Source: Bacillota bacterium | GTDB lineage: Bacteria > Armatimonadota > HRBIN16 | NCBI GenBank assembly: GCA_023511455.1 | Contig: JAIMBJ010000010.1 | Span: 1-64,000 of the forward strand | DNA length: 64,000 nucleotides | Reading direction: 5' to 3' | In this document: positions 20,025 to 27,592 of the stretch, one piece after another | Layout: the number at the start of each line of letters is the position of its first letter | How positions within the stretch are numbered: position 1 is the stretch's first letter | The notes under the pieces: model-generated | Told to the model about the DNA's origin: nothing | Database searches by the model: none | Seen by the model: the letters and a program-made list of their open reading frames with translations, nothing else | Translations under genes and position numbers: made by a program

Positions 20025-21248
20025 TTACTCTTGATGGGTGAGCCTGGTCATAATCACTGCACCACCTGCGTCACCCTCGACGTTCACCATCGTGCGAAAC
20101 ATATCCAGAACGCGGTCCACTGCCAGAATGATGCCGATGCCTTCCAGCGGCAGGTTCACCGCCTGCAGCACGATGACCATCGTGAACAGACCCGCGCTGG
20201 GGATGCCCGCTGCGCCAATCGCCGCCAGCGTGGCAGTGAACAACACCACCATCTGCTGCGGAAGGTCTAAAGCGATGCCATACACCTGCGCGATAAAGAG
20301 TGCCGCCACTGCCTCGTAAAGCGCGGTTCCGTCCATGTTCACCGTCGCGCCGATAGGAATACAGAAGCGGCTGATGTGGCTGGGCACGTGCAGCCTTTGC
20401 TCGACGGCGCGCAACGTGATGGGCAATGTTGCCGCACTGGAGCTCGTGCTGAAAGCTGTCAGCATTGCGGACGAAATGCCCGCCAGAAAACGCCAGGGCG
20501 ATACCCCTCCCAGCACCCATACGAGCAGGGGCAGCACCACAAACCCATGTACCAGCAGTCCCCCCAGTACGGACGCCATGTATTTCGCCAGCGGAACAAA
20601 CGCCTCGACGCCTGCCTGACCGATGGCGCGTGCAAGCAGCAGGGCGACGCCAGCGGGAAGCAACCGCAGCACCCAGCCCACAATCACCATCGAGAGCTGC
20701 AACACCTCGTCAAAGAAACGGCGGACGGTGGCGCCCCGCTCGCCCATCAGGTTCAACGCGATGCCCAGTATCAAGCTGAAACTGATAATCTGCAACATAT
20801 CGGTCCTGGCAATCGCATCCACAGGGTTCGCTGGAATGAGATTGCGCAGGAGGTCGGTGAAGGTCGGAGGAGCTCTTTCGGCAATCTCCTTCGGCAAGTC
20901 ACCAGACTGCAGCACAGCACCTACACCCGGCTGTATCCAATGGACGATGACCAGTCCCAGTCCGGCCGCCAGCAGCGTGGTCAGCGTGTAATACACCAGT
21001 GTCAGGCTGCCCAGCCGCCCGAGATGACGGGTATCCAGGCTCGCCGCTGCGCTCACCAGCGATGCCATCACCAGCGGTACAATAATCATGCGCAGCAGGC
21101 GGATAAACAGGTCTGCTCCCAACGAGACGGTGACAAAGAGCGGATGCGCCTCGGTGACGCTATAGTTCAGCCACAATCCTGCGGCGATACCCAGCACAAT
21201 CCCCGCTACAATCCCGCGAACCGATGTCAGTTCTCGTCCCTTCTCCAA
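20025..21248 (-). CDS. Dicarboxylate/amino acid:cation symporter (DAACS family)
   Basis: A 407-residue integral membrane protein of the GltP/DctA family, importing glutamate, aspartate or C4-dicarboxylates with Na+ or H+. Family marks are the serine-rich SSSAATLPITL re-entrant loop and the NMDGTALYE motif, followed by GIPSAGL. About eight transmembrane helices are visible. The start codon appears to be TTG, six bases after AGGGGG. It is 44 bases downstream of a small membrane protein gene on the same strand. The substrate cannot be fixed from sequence alone. Confidence 0.92.
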   Translation of the reverse strand: MEKGRELTSVRGIVAGIVLGIAAGLWLNYSVTEAHPLFVTVSLGADLFIRLLRMIIVPLVMASLVSAAASLDTRHLGRLGSLTLVYYTLTTLLAAGLGLVIVHWIQPGVGAVLQSGDLPKEIAERAPPTFTDLLRNLIPANPVDAIARTDMLQIISFSLILGIALNLMGERGATVRRFFDEVLQLSMVIVGWVLRLLPAGVALLLARAIGQAGVEAFVPLAKYMASVLGGLLVHGFVVLPLLVWVLGGVSPWRFLAGISSAMLTAFSTSSSAATLPITLRAVEQRLHVPSHISRFCIPIGATVNMDGTALYEAVAALFIAQVYGIALDLPQQMVVLFTATLAAIGAAGIPSAGLFTMVIVLQAVNLPLEGIGIILAVDRVLDMFRTMVNVEGDAGGAVIMTRLTHQE

Positions 21249-21292
21249 ACAAGACCCCCTTCTGCTTGATGTGGTGCAAGGCGTGCTTCTCT

Positions 21293-21955
21293 CTAAGCCT
21301 CAGCCGCTCCCCGCACGAAGTCCTCATACAGCAGCGCGATGCTCAGAAAGTAAAACGGCATGGTGAAGATGGCGCCGATCCCACACAGGATAAGCCCCAC
21401 AAATCCCAGTATAGTGACCACCACGATGAACAGCGTCGCCATCAGCCATTGCGATTTCAGCATGTCGAAGCTTCGCCGAATGGCATCGAGGGGATCGAGC
21501 TTCTGGTCAACGACCAGCGGCAGCGCGAACATCAGCAATCCGCTGACGACCAGACCGGGCACGATGAACAGCGCATAACCGATACTGGTCAGTAGCACCT
21601 CGATGAACGCCGCGACCATCACCTTGCCCAGCACAGGGGTTACCTCGCCCATCGCCTCCAGCCGAAGACTCCCCTCACGTATCTGCCGCAGCGCGGCATA
21701 GAACACCGCAGCAGATACGGTGAGCATCAGCGTCCCCGTCACGAGATTCACGACAAACCCGAGCGGGTCTATGCGGAACATAGAGCCGCCTTCGGAAGCC
21801 AGACCTATCGCGAAGGTAGGGGAAGCCAGGATGGCGCCCACAATGAGCACAAGAGCACTGATGGCTATCCACATTCCCAGCTGGCTCTGATACAACCCCC
21901 ACGCCCTGCCGATGACGTCGAAACGGACCTGCGCGTTGCCCGCGTCGGGTGGCAT
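21293..21955 (-). CDS. Multipass membrane protein of unknown function
   Basis: A 220-residue protein with five or six hydrophobic helices and a charged linker containing KLDPLDAIRRSFDMLKSQW. That helix-linker pattern resembles DUF975 and the glycerophosphodiester phosphodiesterase membrane domain family, but I do not recognise it firmly. The ATG at 21955 is supported by AAAGGAGG five bases upstream; a longer reading frame to 22135 runs through the neighbouring terminator and is not credible. It precedes the DAACS transporter on the same strand. Confidence 0.7.
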   Translation of the reverse strand: MPPDAGNAQVRFDVIGRAWGLYQSQLGMWIAISALVLIVGAILASPTFAIGLASEGGSMFRIDPLGFVVNLVTGTLMLTVSAAVFYAALRQIREGSLRLEAMGEVTPVLGKVMVAAFIEVLLTSIGYALFIVPGLVVSGLLMFALPLVVDQKLDPLDAIRRSFDMLKSQWLMATLFIVVVTILGFVGLILCGIGAIFTMPFYFLSIALLYEDFVRGAAEA

Positions 21956-22018
21956 CTCCACACACCTCCTTTGAGTGTTAGGGAATCTTTTCGGAAACGG
22001 TGGGTAGTGTTTCCTGCT

Positions 22019-22050
22019 GAAAAAAGGGCATCCCAAGCAGGGGGATGCCC
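22019..22050 (-). terminator. Intrinsic terminator of the padR-HAAS operon
   Basis: On the minus strand GGGCATCCC and GGGATGCCC form a nine-pair stem followed by TTTTTT. It lies 36 bases after the stop codon of the HAAS-domain gene and isolates that operon from the next gene. Confidence 0.9.
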
Positions 22051-22085
22051 TCTGAGGTGAAGGAGGCTTCGTTCTTCTTTGCACC

Positions 22086-23354
22086 TTATGCGAAACGGTA
22101 AAGCAAGAAGTGACGCATGCGCCACCCCCAAACACGCACCATCACGCCCAAGCCGCCGCCCATTAGCGTCGCCAGCAGACCGACAGGGAGGCTCCACCAC
22201 GTCGGCAGCACATGGTACGAAAACGTCCACCACACCCTCTGCAGCCCGCTGGCGTCGTTCCACCGCTGCCAGGCAGCAGTGTACTGTTTCGCGTAGTGGC
22301 GATAGAGCTGCCCCAGCTGCAGGATACGTTGCGCACGTTCGGCATCGCTGGCAAGACCTGCCTCGGATGCAGACAGGATGGGCGTCGCTTTGCCGATGAG
22401 GGTTGCCTTCTGGGCAGCGATGTCCTCCATGAAACGCACCGCCTGCGTGAGGGGCGGTTGTTCGTAGCTCCTTGCAGGTTCTGCTGAGGAGATTCTAAAT
22501 GTCAACAACAAAGTGGCGGGAAAACTCAGTACCACTGCGGCGACCGAGGCGCCAATCGCCCAGCGCAGGCGGCGGGTCAGCCAGCCAGCAAGCGTCGCCA
22601 GCGCCAGCAAGGGCAGGGCGAACTTGAGTATCGCATCGTCGACGGAACGCGAGTCGAATGGTCGCGGGAAACCGACGCATCCGAATTCCCCACAGACGCT
22701 AACTAGAGGCAGGGTGTCTACAGGAAGGCGTATTTTGCCAGCCGAAAGACTCACGCCTATCGTACGACGAACTAACCAGGAGTCTCGCAGGCGCTTACCC
22801 AGCCACTGGCTGTACCGCTGTGTCACCAGCCCTTCTACCGCTTGCAAGGGAGGGTCTGCTTGTTGCCACTTCCAGCCTGTTGGCGGCACGCCCATAGACC
22901 ATCCCGATGGCAAGCGCGACTGTAGCAACGTGCGCCGCAGCTGCTGTGCCTCTGGCAGGCTACCAGAAAGCTGGCCGAGGGTCCACATCATGGCGTCTAC
23001 CGCCTGCAGCATGACCGCACGGGGCGGCGCGAGCGGCTGCGCAAGTGGCACCGTCAGCAGGAAAGCGGTGACCAGTGTCAGCCCCGCCAGCACCAGTCCC
23101 CGCCACAAGGTCACGACGGGACGCTGCGTGTGCTTCTCCAGCAGCAACGTGCCCACCCACTCGGGTGAGCCAAACTGCTTGATGGCGACCGCCACTGCCT
23201 CATCGTCGCTGACGCCCTGCGATTTGAGTTCATCGACCCGCTCCAGCAGGTGGTCGCGCACCTCCTGACGGATGCGCTGGCGTTCATGGTAGAACAGTCG
23301 ACGCACCAGCGGCAGGCACAGTCTATCCAGATAATCCTCAATCAGGTTGTACAT
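22086..23354 (-). CDS. HAAS/permease-prefix-type membrane protein
   Basis: A 422-residue membrane protein. The first 75 residues form a small helical domain with a VRDHLLERVDELKSQGVSDDEAVAVAIKQFGSP-like pattern (shown in parts), typical of HAAS and permease-prefix domains that pair with PadR regulators. A membrane helix follows near residue 90, a long extracytoplasmic segment spans to about 250, then two further helices and a final one near 390. The start overlaps the padR gene by 13 bases. Such pairs often sense membrane or antibiotic stress; the role here is unknown. Confidence 0.75.
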   Translation of the reverse strand: MYNLIEDYLDRLCLPLVRRLFYHERQRIRQEVRDHLLERVDELKSQGVSDDEAVAVAIKQFGSPEWVGTLLLEKHTQRPVVTLWRGLVLAGLTLVTAFLLTVPLAQPLAPPRAVMLQAVDAMMWTLGQLSGSLPEAQQLRRTLLQSRLPSGWSMGVPPTGWKWQQADPPLQAVEGLVTQRYSQWLGKRLRDSWLVRRTIGVSLSAGKIRLPVDTLPLVSVCGEFGCVGFPRPFDSRSVDDAILKFALPLLALATLAGWLTRRLRWAIGASVAAVVLSFPATLLLTFRISSAEPARSYEQPPLTQAVRFMEDIAAQKATLIGKATPILSASEAGLASDAERAQRILQLGQLYRHYAKQYTAAWQRWNDASGLQRVWWTFSYHVLPTWWSLPVGLLATLMGGGLGVMVRVWGWRMRHFLLYRFA

Positions 23355-23713
23355 AGCTCGACCCCTCCCTCTGCCGATGGTGGAGACTTTCGCTGCATCA
23401 CCGCCTCAACGGCGTTGCGGAACCGCTGCCAGGCGTGCTGCTGTCGCTGCAATTCGCGCAAGCCCTGCGGGGTAATGGAATACACCTTGCGCTCGCGCCC
23501 GCCGTCGGTGCTCTCCCACTTGCCCACGATCCAGCCCTTCTGTTCCATTTCGTGCAGCGTGGGGTAGAGCGTGCCTTCGCGAAAGCGCAACAGGTCGGCA
23601 GTGCGTTGCCCAATCTCCTTCGCGATGGCGTAACCGTGCATCGGCTTCTCCACCAGCAGCGACAGGATGAGCATGGGCGTATTGCCCTTGACCATCTGCT
23701 CATACGCGCTCAT
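23342..23713 (-). CDS. PadR-family transcriptional regulator
   Basis: A 123-residue winged-helix repressor. The PadR signature is clear: ILSLLVEKPMHGYAIAKEI at residues 17-35 (in parts), followed by REGTLYPTLHEMEQKGWI and the wing RKVYSITPQG. It is a short, subfamily-2-like protein with one C-terminal dimerisation helix. It overlaps the HAAS-protein gene, so the two are co-expressed. It probably represses its own consensus promoter just upstream, where a palindrome covers the start of transcription. Confidence 0.92.
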   Translation of the reverse strand: MSAYEQMVKGNTPMLILSLLVEKPMHGYAIAKEIGQRTADLLRFREGTLYPTLHEMEQKGWIVGKWESTDGGRERKVYSITPQGLRELQRQQHAWQRFRNAVEAVMQRKSPPSAEGGVELCTT

Positions 23714-23732
23714 AGATGTATACCTCGCTTCC

Positions 23733-23777
23733 CGATATATCGTTCATCATTATATCTCATACAGACATATTTGTCAA
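23733..23777 (-). promoter_or_regulatory. Consensus promoter and palindromic operator of padR
   Basis: On the minus strand TTGACA (23772-23777) and TATAAT (23749-23754) are exactly 17 bases apart, a perfect consensus sigma-70-type promoter. The perfect palindrome CGATATATCG at 23733-23742 falls at the expected transcription start. A promoter this strong in front of a PadR gene suggests autorepression at this palindrome. Confidence 0.8.
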
Positions 23778-23841
23778 CGGTTTGGAGGGGGCGCGGAAAA
23801 ACTTTTCGACACGCCTTTTCCAAAACAGGGTTGCAAACTGC

Positions 23842-23870
23842 TTGACAACATCGAGCTTTCCTTTTATAGT
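23842..23870 (+). promoter_or_regulatory. Promoter of pilT
   Basis: TTGACA (23842-23847) and TATAGT (23865-23870) are 17 bases apart. Transcription should start near 23877, giving an untranslated leader of about 120 bases. Confidence 0.8.
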
Positions 23871-23876
23871 GTATGC

Positions 23877-23997
23877 AGAGTGCTTTTCCACCCGACGCTA
23901 TCGCCGGGGGATGCCTGCGTCTCTGCTGGATTGTGATGACAGTCGCACATCAGCCCGCCCCGATAACGGGGACAAAAACAAGGAGGAGGGTGTTGGT
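23877..23997 (+). other. Structured 5' leader of pilT
   Basis: The leader has a stable hairpin, CCCC-GATAAC-GGGG, at 23958-23971. Its left arm can instead pair with an upstream stretch around 23896-23909 (CGCTATC and GGGG parts). The ribosome site AGGAGGAGG follows at 23981. Two exclusive pairings suggest possible regulation, but I could not match it to a known riboswitch class, including the cyclic-di-GMP types. Confidence 0.35.
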
Positions 23998-25155
23998 ATG
24001 GTCACCATCGACAAACTCATGGACCTGGCGGTGGAGCGAGATGCCTCCGATATCCACCTGATAGCCGGTGAGCGACCGGTACTGCGCATTTATGGCAGGT
24101 TATATCGGCTACAGGAGTTTGACGTTCTCACCCCGGCAGATACCGAACGACTGGTGCGCTCGATATGCCCCGACCGCAACTGGGAGGAGCTGCAGACCGA
24201 CCGCAGCACCGACTTCGGTATCTCGCACCAGAACAAGGCGCGTTTCCGTGTGGCGGCGTACTGGCAAAAGAACACGCTCGCCATGAACCTGCGTCTAATC
24301 CCCTACAAGATGCTGAGCTTCGAGGAGTTGGGGCTGGGGCGCGAGGTGATCGACCTGCTGTACGAACCGCGCGGGCTTATCCTGATTACAGGACCAACAG
24401 GTTCGGGTAAAACAACCACTCTGGCAACGATGATTGACTGGATTAATACGCATCGTGATTGCCACATCATCACCATCGAGGACCCTATCGAATACTACCA
24501 TGCGCCCAAGAAGTCCATCATCTCGCAGCGCGAGGTGGGCGTGGACGTGCCGACCTTCGCCGACGGCGTGGTGCGCGCCCTGCGCGAGGACCCGGACGTG
24601 ATTCTGGTGGGCGAAATGCGCGACCTGCGCACCATCCAGGCGGCGATTACGGCGGCAGAAACCGGACACCTGGTGTTCTCCACCCTTCACACCACCGGCG
24701 CCGCCAAGACGGTAGACCGCATCACCGACGTGTTCCCGCTGGACCAGCAGGAGCAGATCCGCGTGCAGCTCTCCACCAACCTGGTGGCGGTAATTTCACA
24801 GCAGCTGCTGCCGCGTATCGACCGTCCGGGGCGCGTCGCTGCGTTCGAGGTGATGATTTGCACGCCCGCCATCCAGCACATGATCCGCGACCACAAGACC
24901 TACAGCATCTACTCCGCCATCCAGACGGGACAGCAGTGGGGCATGTGCACACTGGACTCGTTCCTGTTGTCGCTGTACCGCAAGGGTATCATTGACAAGG
25001 ATGAGATGATGCGCATTGCCGATCGTCCCGAAGAGATTGCGGAGAAGCTGGGCGAGGCGGAGGTGCACCGCGCTGCGGATGTGCATGCCACCACCGTCCA
25101 GACCACCGCGCAGGCGGTGCAGGCGCCACATCCGCCCACTTCCAGGAGCGGGTAA
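23998..25155 (+). CDS. pilT: Type IV pilus retraction ATPase PilT
   Basis: A 385-residue secretion ATPase of the PilT group, powering pilus retraction and twitching. The N-terminal PAS-like domain begins with a DASDIHL motif. The Walker A box is [10 protein letters not shown], followed by the Asp box, Walker B region and His box. The C-terminal AIQHMIRDHK corresponds to the AIRNLIRE motif needed for retraction. AGGAGGAGG lies eight bases before the ATG at 23998. No other pilus genes are adjacent, so it is a stand-alone gene with its own promoter. The last 30 residues (Ala, Val, Pro and Thr-rich) are a nonconserved tail. Confidence 0.93.
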   Translation: MVTIDKLMDLAVERDASDIHLIAGERPVLRIYGRLYRLQEFDVLTPADTERLVRSICPDRNWEELQTDRSTDFGISHQNKARFRVAAYWQKNTLAMNLRLIPYKMLSFEELGLGREVIDLLYEPRGLILITGPTGSGKTTTLATMIDWINTHRDCHIITIEDPIEYYHAPKKSIISQREVGVDVPTFADGVVRALREDPDVILVGEMRDLRTIQAAITAAETGHLVFSTLHTTGAAKTVDRITDVFPLDQQEQIRVQLSTNLVAVISQQLLPRIDRPGRVAAFEVMICTPAIQHMIRDHKTYSIYSAIQTGQQWGMCTLDSFLLSLYRKGIIDKDEMMRIADRPEEIAEKLGEAEVHRAADVHATTVQTTAQAVQAPHPPTSRSG

Positions 25156-25165
25156 GTGGCCGCAC

Positions 25166-25192
25166 GTCCGCCCCTGTAATAAAGGGGCGGAC
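25166..25192 (+). terminator. Hairpin after pilT
   Basis: GTCCGCCCCT and AGGGGCGGAC form a ten-pair stem with a seven-base loop, starting 11 bases after the pilT stop codon. There is no T-run afterwards, so it may be a stabilising hairpin or an imperfect terminator. Confidence 0.6.
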
Positions 25193-25227
25193 GCATCCGC
25201 ACTTATACCGGAAAATGCTCTGAAGGA

Positions 25228-25256
25228 TTGACAAACTTTGCACCAATAATTAAGAT
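25228..25256 (+). promoter_or_regulatory. Promoter ahead of the mini-ORF and prkA
   Basis: TTGACA (25228-25233) and TAAGAT (25251-25256) are 17 bases apart. The transcript should begin near 25263 and run through the mini-ORF to the terminator at 25535. I see no other convincing promoter before prkA. Confidence 0.75.
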
Positions 25257-25394
25257 ACAGTAGAAAACAGGTATAATCCTGTTGTCTGCGTGCGTGACTG
25301 CCGCTGCTGGTTTCTACGAAAACGGAACTTTCACATGTCCGGCACAGTCTACTAAACAGAACATTGTGCAACGAAAGGTTGTTGGAGAGGAAAA

Positions 25395-25511
25395 TTGAGC
25401 AACCCAGAGGATATCCAGAAGGAGCCAGTTGACCTTATCCATGCTGCAGAGGACACACCTGCAGGCGCAAAGGAAAGCACTGTAGCGGAGGAGAAGCCTC
25501 CCGGCGGTTGA
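25395..25511 (+). CDS. Candidate 38-residue acidic protein ending in Gly-Gly
   Basis: A short reading frame starts at TTG 25395, with GGAGAGG at 25384-25390 as ribosome site. An in-frame TAA at 25353 rules out a longer form, and no ATG or GTG lies between. The product is rich in Glu, Asp, Ala and Pro, has no Cys and no hydrophobic core, and is probably disordered. It ends KPPGG directly before TGA. It is framed by its own promoter and an intrinsic terminator, 104 bases upstream of prkA. I do not recognise it. It may be a free-standing small protein, a leader peptide for attenuation of prkA, or an untranslated RNA. The Gly-Gly end recalls ubiquitin-like modifiers, but this is only a resemblance. 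Confidence 0.45.
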   Translation: MSNPEDIQKEPVDLIHAAEDTPAGAKESTVAEEKPPGG

Positions 25512-25534
25512 CCTCACTGTGCCCGTCCCATTAG

Positions 25535-25575
25535 CGCCTCGTGTGTGACCTCCGCAGCACGAGGCGTTTTGCTTT
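25535..25575 (+). terminator. Intrinsic terminator between the mini-ORF and prkA
   Basis: CGCCTCGTG (25535-25543) and CACGAGGCG (25558-25566) form a perfect nine-pair stem, followed at once by TTTTGCTTT. It sits between the promoter at 25228 and the prkA ATG at 25615, so transcription of prkA from that promoter must pass through it. Confidence 0.92.
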
Positions 25576-25614
25576 ACTACTGGCAATCCAAGCAGGAAGG
25601 AGACGGGATACAAC

Positions 25615-27543
25615 ATGAAGCCATCGGATTTCCTGAAACAGGCGGAGGAGCTGCGTCAGAGCGAACAGTCTCTATACTGGGAAGGCACGTTCGCGGACTA
25701 TCTGGAGATTGTCACCAAAAACCCGCAGGTGGCAGACCTGGCGCACGCCCGCGTATACGACATGATTATGGCTGCGGGGGTAGACGAACCGGAAGGGCGT
25801 CCGAAGCAGTATCGCTTCTTCCGTTCGGAAATTTTCGGGCTGGATAAGACCCTGCAGCAGATTGTGGACGAATACTTCGCCCCTGCCGCCAAGAGGCTGG
25901 ACGTGCGCAAGCGCATCCTGATGCTGGTGGGTCCCGTGGGCGGAGGCAAGTCCACGCTGGTGACCATGCTCAAGCGCGGGCTGGAGCGATATTCGCGTAC
26001 CGAGCAGGGCGCGGTCTACGCCATTAAAGGCTGTCCCATGCACGAGGAACCGCTACACCTCATCCCCGAAGACCTGCGGGCAGATTTCCGCCGACAGTTC
26101 GGCATCTACATCGAGGGCGACCTGTGCCCTGTGTGTCGTTGGCGACTGAAGGAGGAGTTCCACGGCAAAATCGATCAGGTGCCCGTCGAACGCATCTTCT
26201 TCTCCGAGCGCAACCGAATCGGCATCGGCACCTTCAAGCCCTCCGACCCCAAGTCGCAGGACGTGTCGGAACTGACGGGCAGCGTGAACCTGCAGATGCT
26301 CACCGAAATCGGGGTGGAGAGCGACCCGCGCGTGTACAACTTCGACGGCGAGCTGAACATCGCCAACCGCGGCATTATGGAGTTCATCGAAATGCTCAAA
26401 GCGGACAAGCGGTTCCTGTACGAGCTCAACACCGTTGCCGGCGAGCAGATGATTAAAGCCTCCCGGTTCGCACTCATCTATTGCGACCTTGTCGTCGTGG
26501 CTCACACGAACGAGTACGAGTACAACGCCTACTTCTCCAACAAGGAGAACGAGGCAATGATTGACCGCATCTTCGTGGTCAAAGTGCCTTACAACCTGCG
26601 CGTTAGCGATGAAGTGCGTATCTACGAGAAGCTCATTGCCCAGAGCGAGGTACAGGAAGACGGCGTGGACCTGAGAAAGGTGCATATCGCACCGCATGCC
26701 CTGCGCGTGGCGAGCATGTTCGCCGTGCTCAGCCGCCTGAAGCCCTCCAAGAAGAGTGGCTTGAGCCTGATGACCAAGATGAAGCTCTATGACGGCGAGA
26801 AGCAGGTGGGCGAATGGGACCAGCGCCACCTGAAGGAGCTGCAGGAAGAGTATCCCGATGAAGGAATGCAGGGGGTGTCGCCGCGCTTCATCATCAACCG
26901 CATCTCCAGCGCGATTGCCCGCAGTGGCAAGTCGTGCATCACGCCTATCGACGTGCTGCGCAGCCTGCGCGATGGTCTCGCGGAATATACCAGCAACGAG
27001 GAAGAGAAGCGTAAGCTGCTGGGGCTGATCGACGAAGTGCGCAAGGAATACGACGAGCTCGCCAAAAAGGAGATCCAGAGGGCATTCGTCTACTCGTACG
27101 AGAAAGCGGCGCAGACCCTGCTGGACAACTATCTGGACAACGTGGACGCATACTGCAACCGCACCAAGGTGAAAGACCCCATCACCGGCGAGGATATGGA
27201 ACCCGACGAGAAGTTGATGCGCTCCATCGAGGAGCAGATTGGCATCTCGGAGAACGCCAAACGCGAGTTCCGCGAGGGTATCCTGCGTTCCGTCGCTTCG
27301 CTGGCACGGCGCAACGTCCGCTTCGACGTCAACAGCGACGAGCGGCTCAAGGAAGCCATCGAGCGCAAGCTGTTTGCTGACCTCAAGGACGTGGTGAAGA
27401 TTACCACTTCGGTGGCCACACCTAACGAAGAACAGCTGAAGAAGATGAACGAAGTGGTAGACCGCCTGTGCGCCGAGCACGGTTATTGCCCCGTGTGCGC
27501 CAGCGAGGTGATGCGCTACGTGGGTACCTTACTGAACCGGTAA
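25615..27543 (+). CDS. prkA: PrkA-type AAA+ serine protein kinase
   Basis: A 642-residue PrkA homologue (YeaG in Escherichia coli). The AAA domain has the Walker A motif VGPVGGGKST near residues 104-113. The family blocks FFSERNRIGIGTFKPSD (in part), GELNIANRGIMEFIEMLKA (in part) and the C-terminal PrkA kinase-like region with CPVC are all present. PrkA proteins take part in sporulation or in stress and nitrogen-starvation responses, and some act as AAA+ proteases or kinases. AAGGAGA lies before the ATG. It leads the widespread prkA-yhbH-spoVR operon and is preceded by the mini-ORF and terminator. Confidence 0.95.
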   Translation: MKPSDFLKQAEELRQSEQSLYWEGTFADYLEIVTKNPQVADLAHARVYDMIMAAGVDEPEGRPKQYRFFRSEIFGLDKTLQQIVDEYFAPAAKRLDVRKRILMLVGPVGGGKSTLVTMLKRGLERYSRTEQGAVYAIKGCPMHEEPLHLIPEDLRADFRRQFGIYIEGDLCPVCRWRLKEEFHGKIDQVPVERIFFSERNRIGIGTFKPSDPKSQDVSELTGSVNLQMLTEIGVESDPRVYNFDGELNIANRGIMEFIEMLKADKRFLYELNTVAGEQMIKASRFALIYCDLVVVAHTNEYEYNAYFSNKENEAMIDRIFVVKVPYNLRVSDEVRIYEKLIAQSEVQEDGVDLRKVHIAPHALRVASMFAVLSRLKPSKKSGLSLMTKMKLYDGEKQVGEWDQRHLKELQEEYPDEGMQGVSPRFIINRISSAIARSGKSCITPIDVLRSLRDGLAEYTSNEEEKRKLLGLIDEVRKEYDELAKKEIQRAFVYSYEKAAQTLLDNYLDNVDAYCNRTKVKDPITGEDMEPDEKLMRSIEEQIGISENAKREFREGILRSVASLARRNVRFDVNSDERLKEAIERKLFADLKDVVKITTSVATPNEEQLKKMNEVVDRLCAEHGYCPVCASEVMRYVGTLLNR

Positions 27544-27592
27544 CTTGCTCCTCCGCCCCCTGTGGGGCGGGGGAGAGAAAGAGGTGAAGGAG

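Noticed and set aside
23716-23997. In-frame upstream extension of pilT back to 23716
   Set aside because: It would cover two promoters and lacks similarity to PilT; the strong ribosome site at 23981 fixes the start at 23998.
25395-25511. The mini-ORF as a Pup homologue
   Set aside because: Pup and related modifiers are longer and end in GGE or GGQ, and no ligase or proteasome genes are nearby. The resemblance is kept only as a hint.
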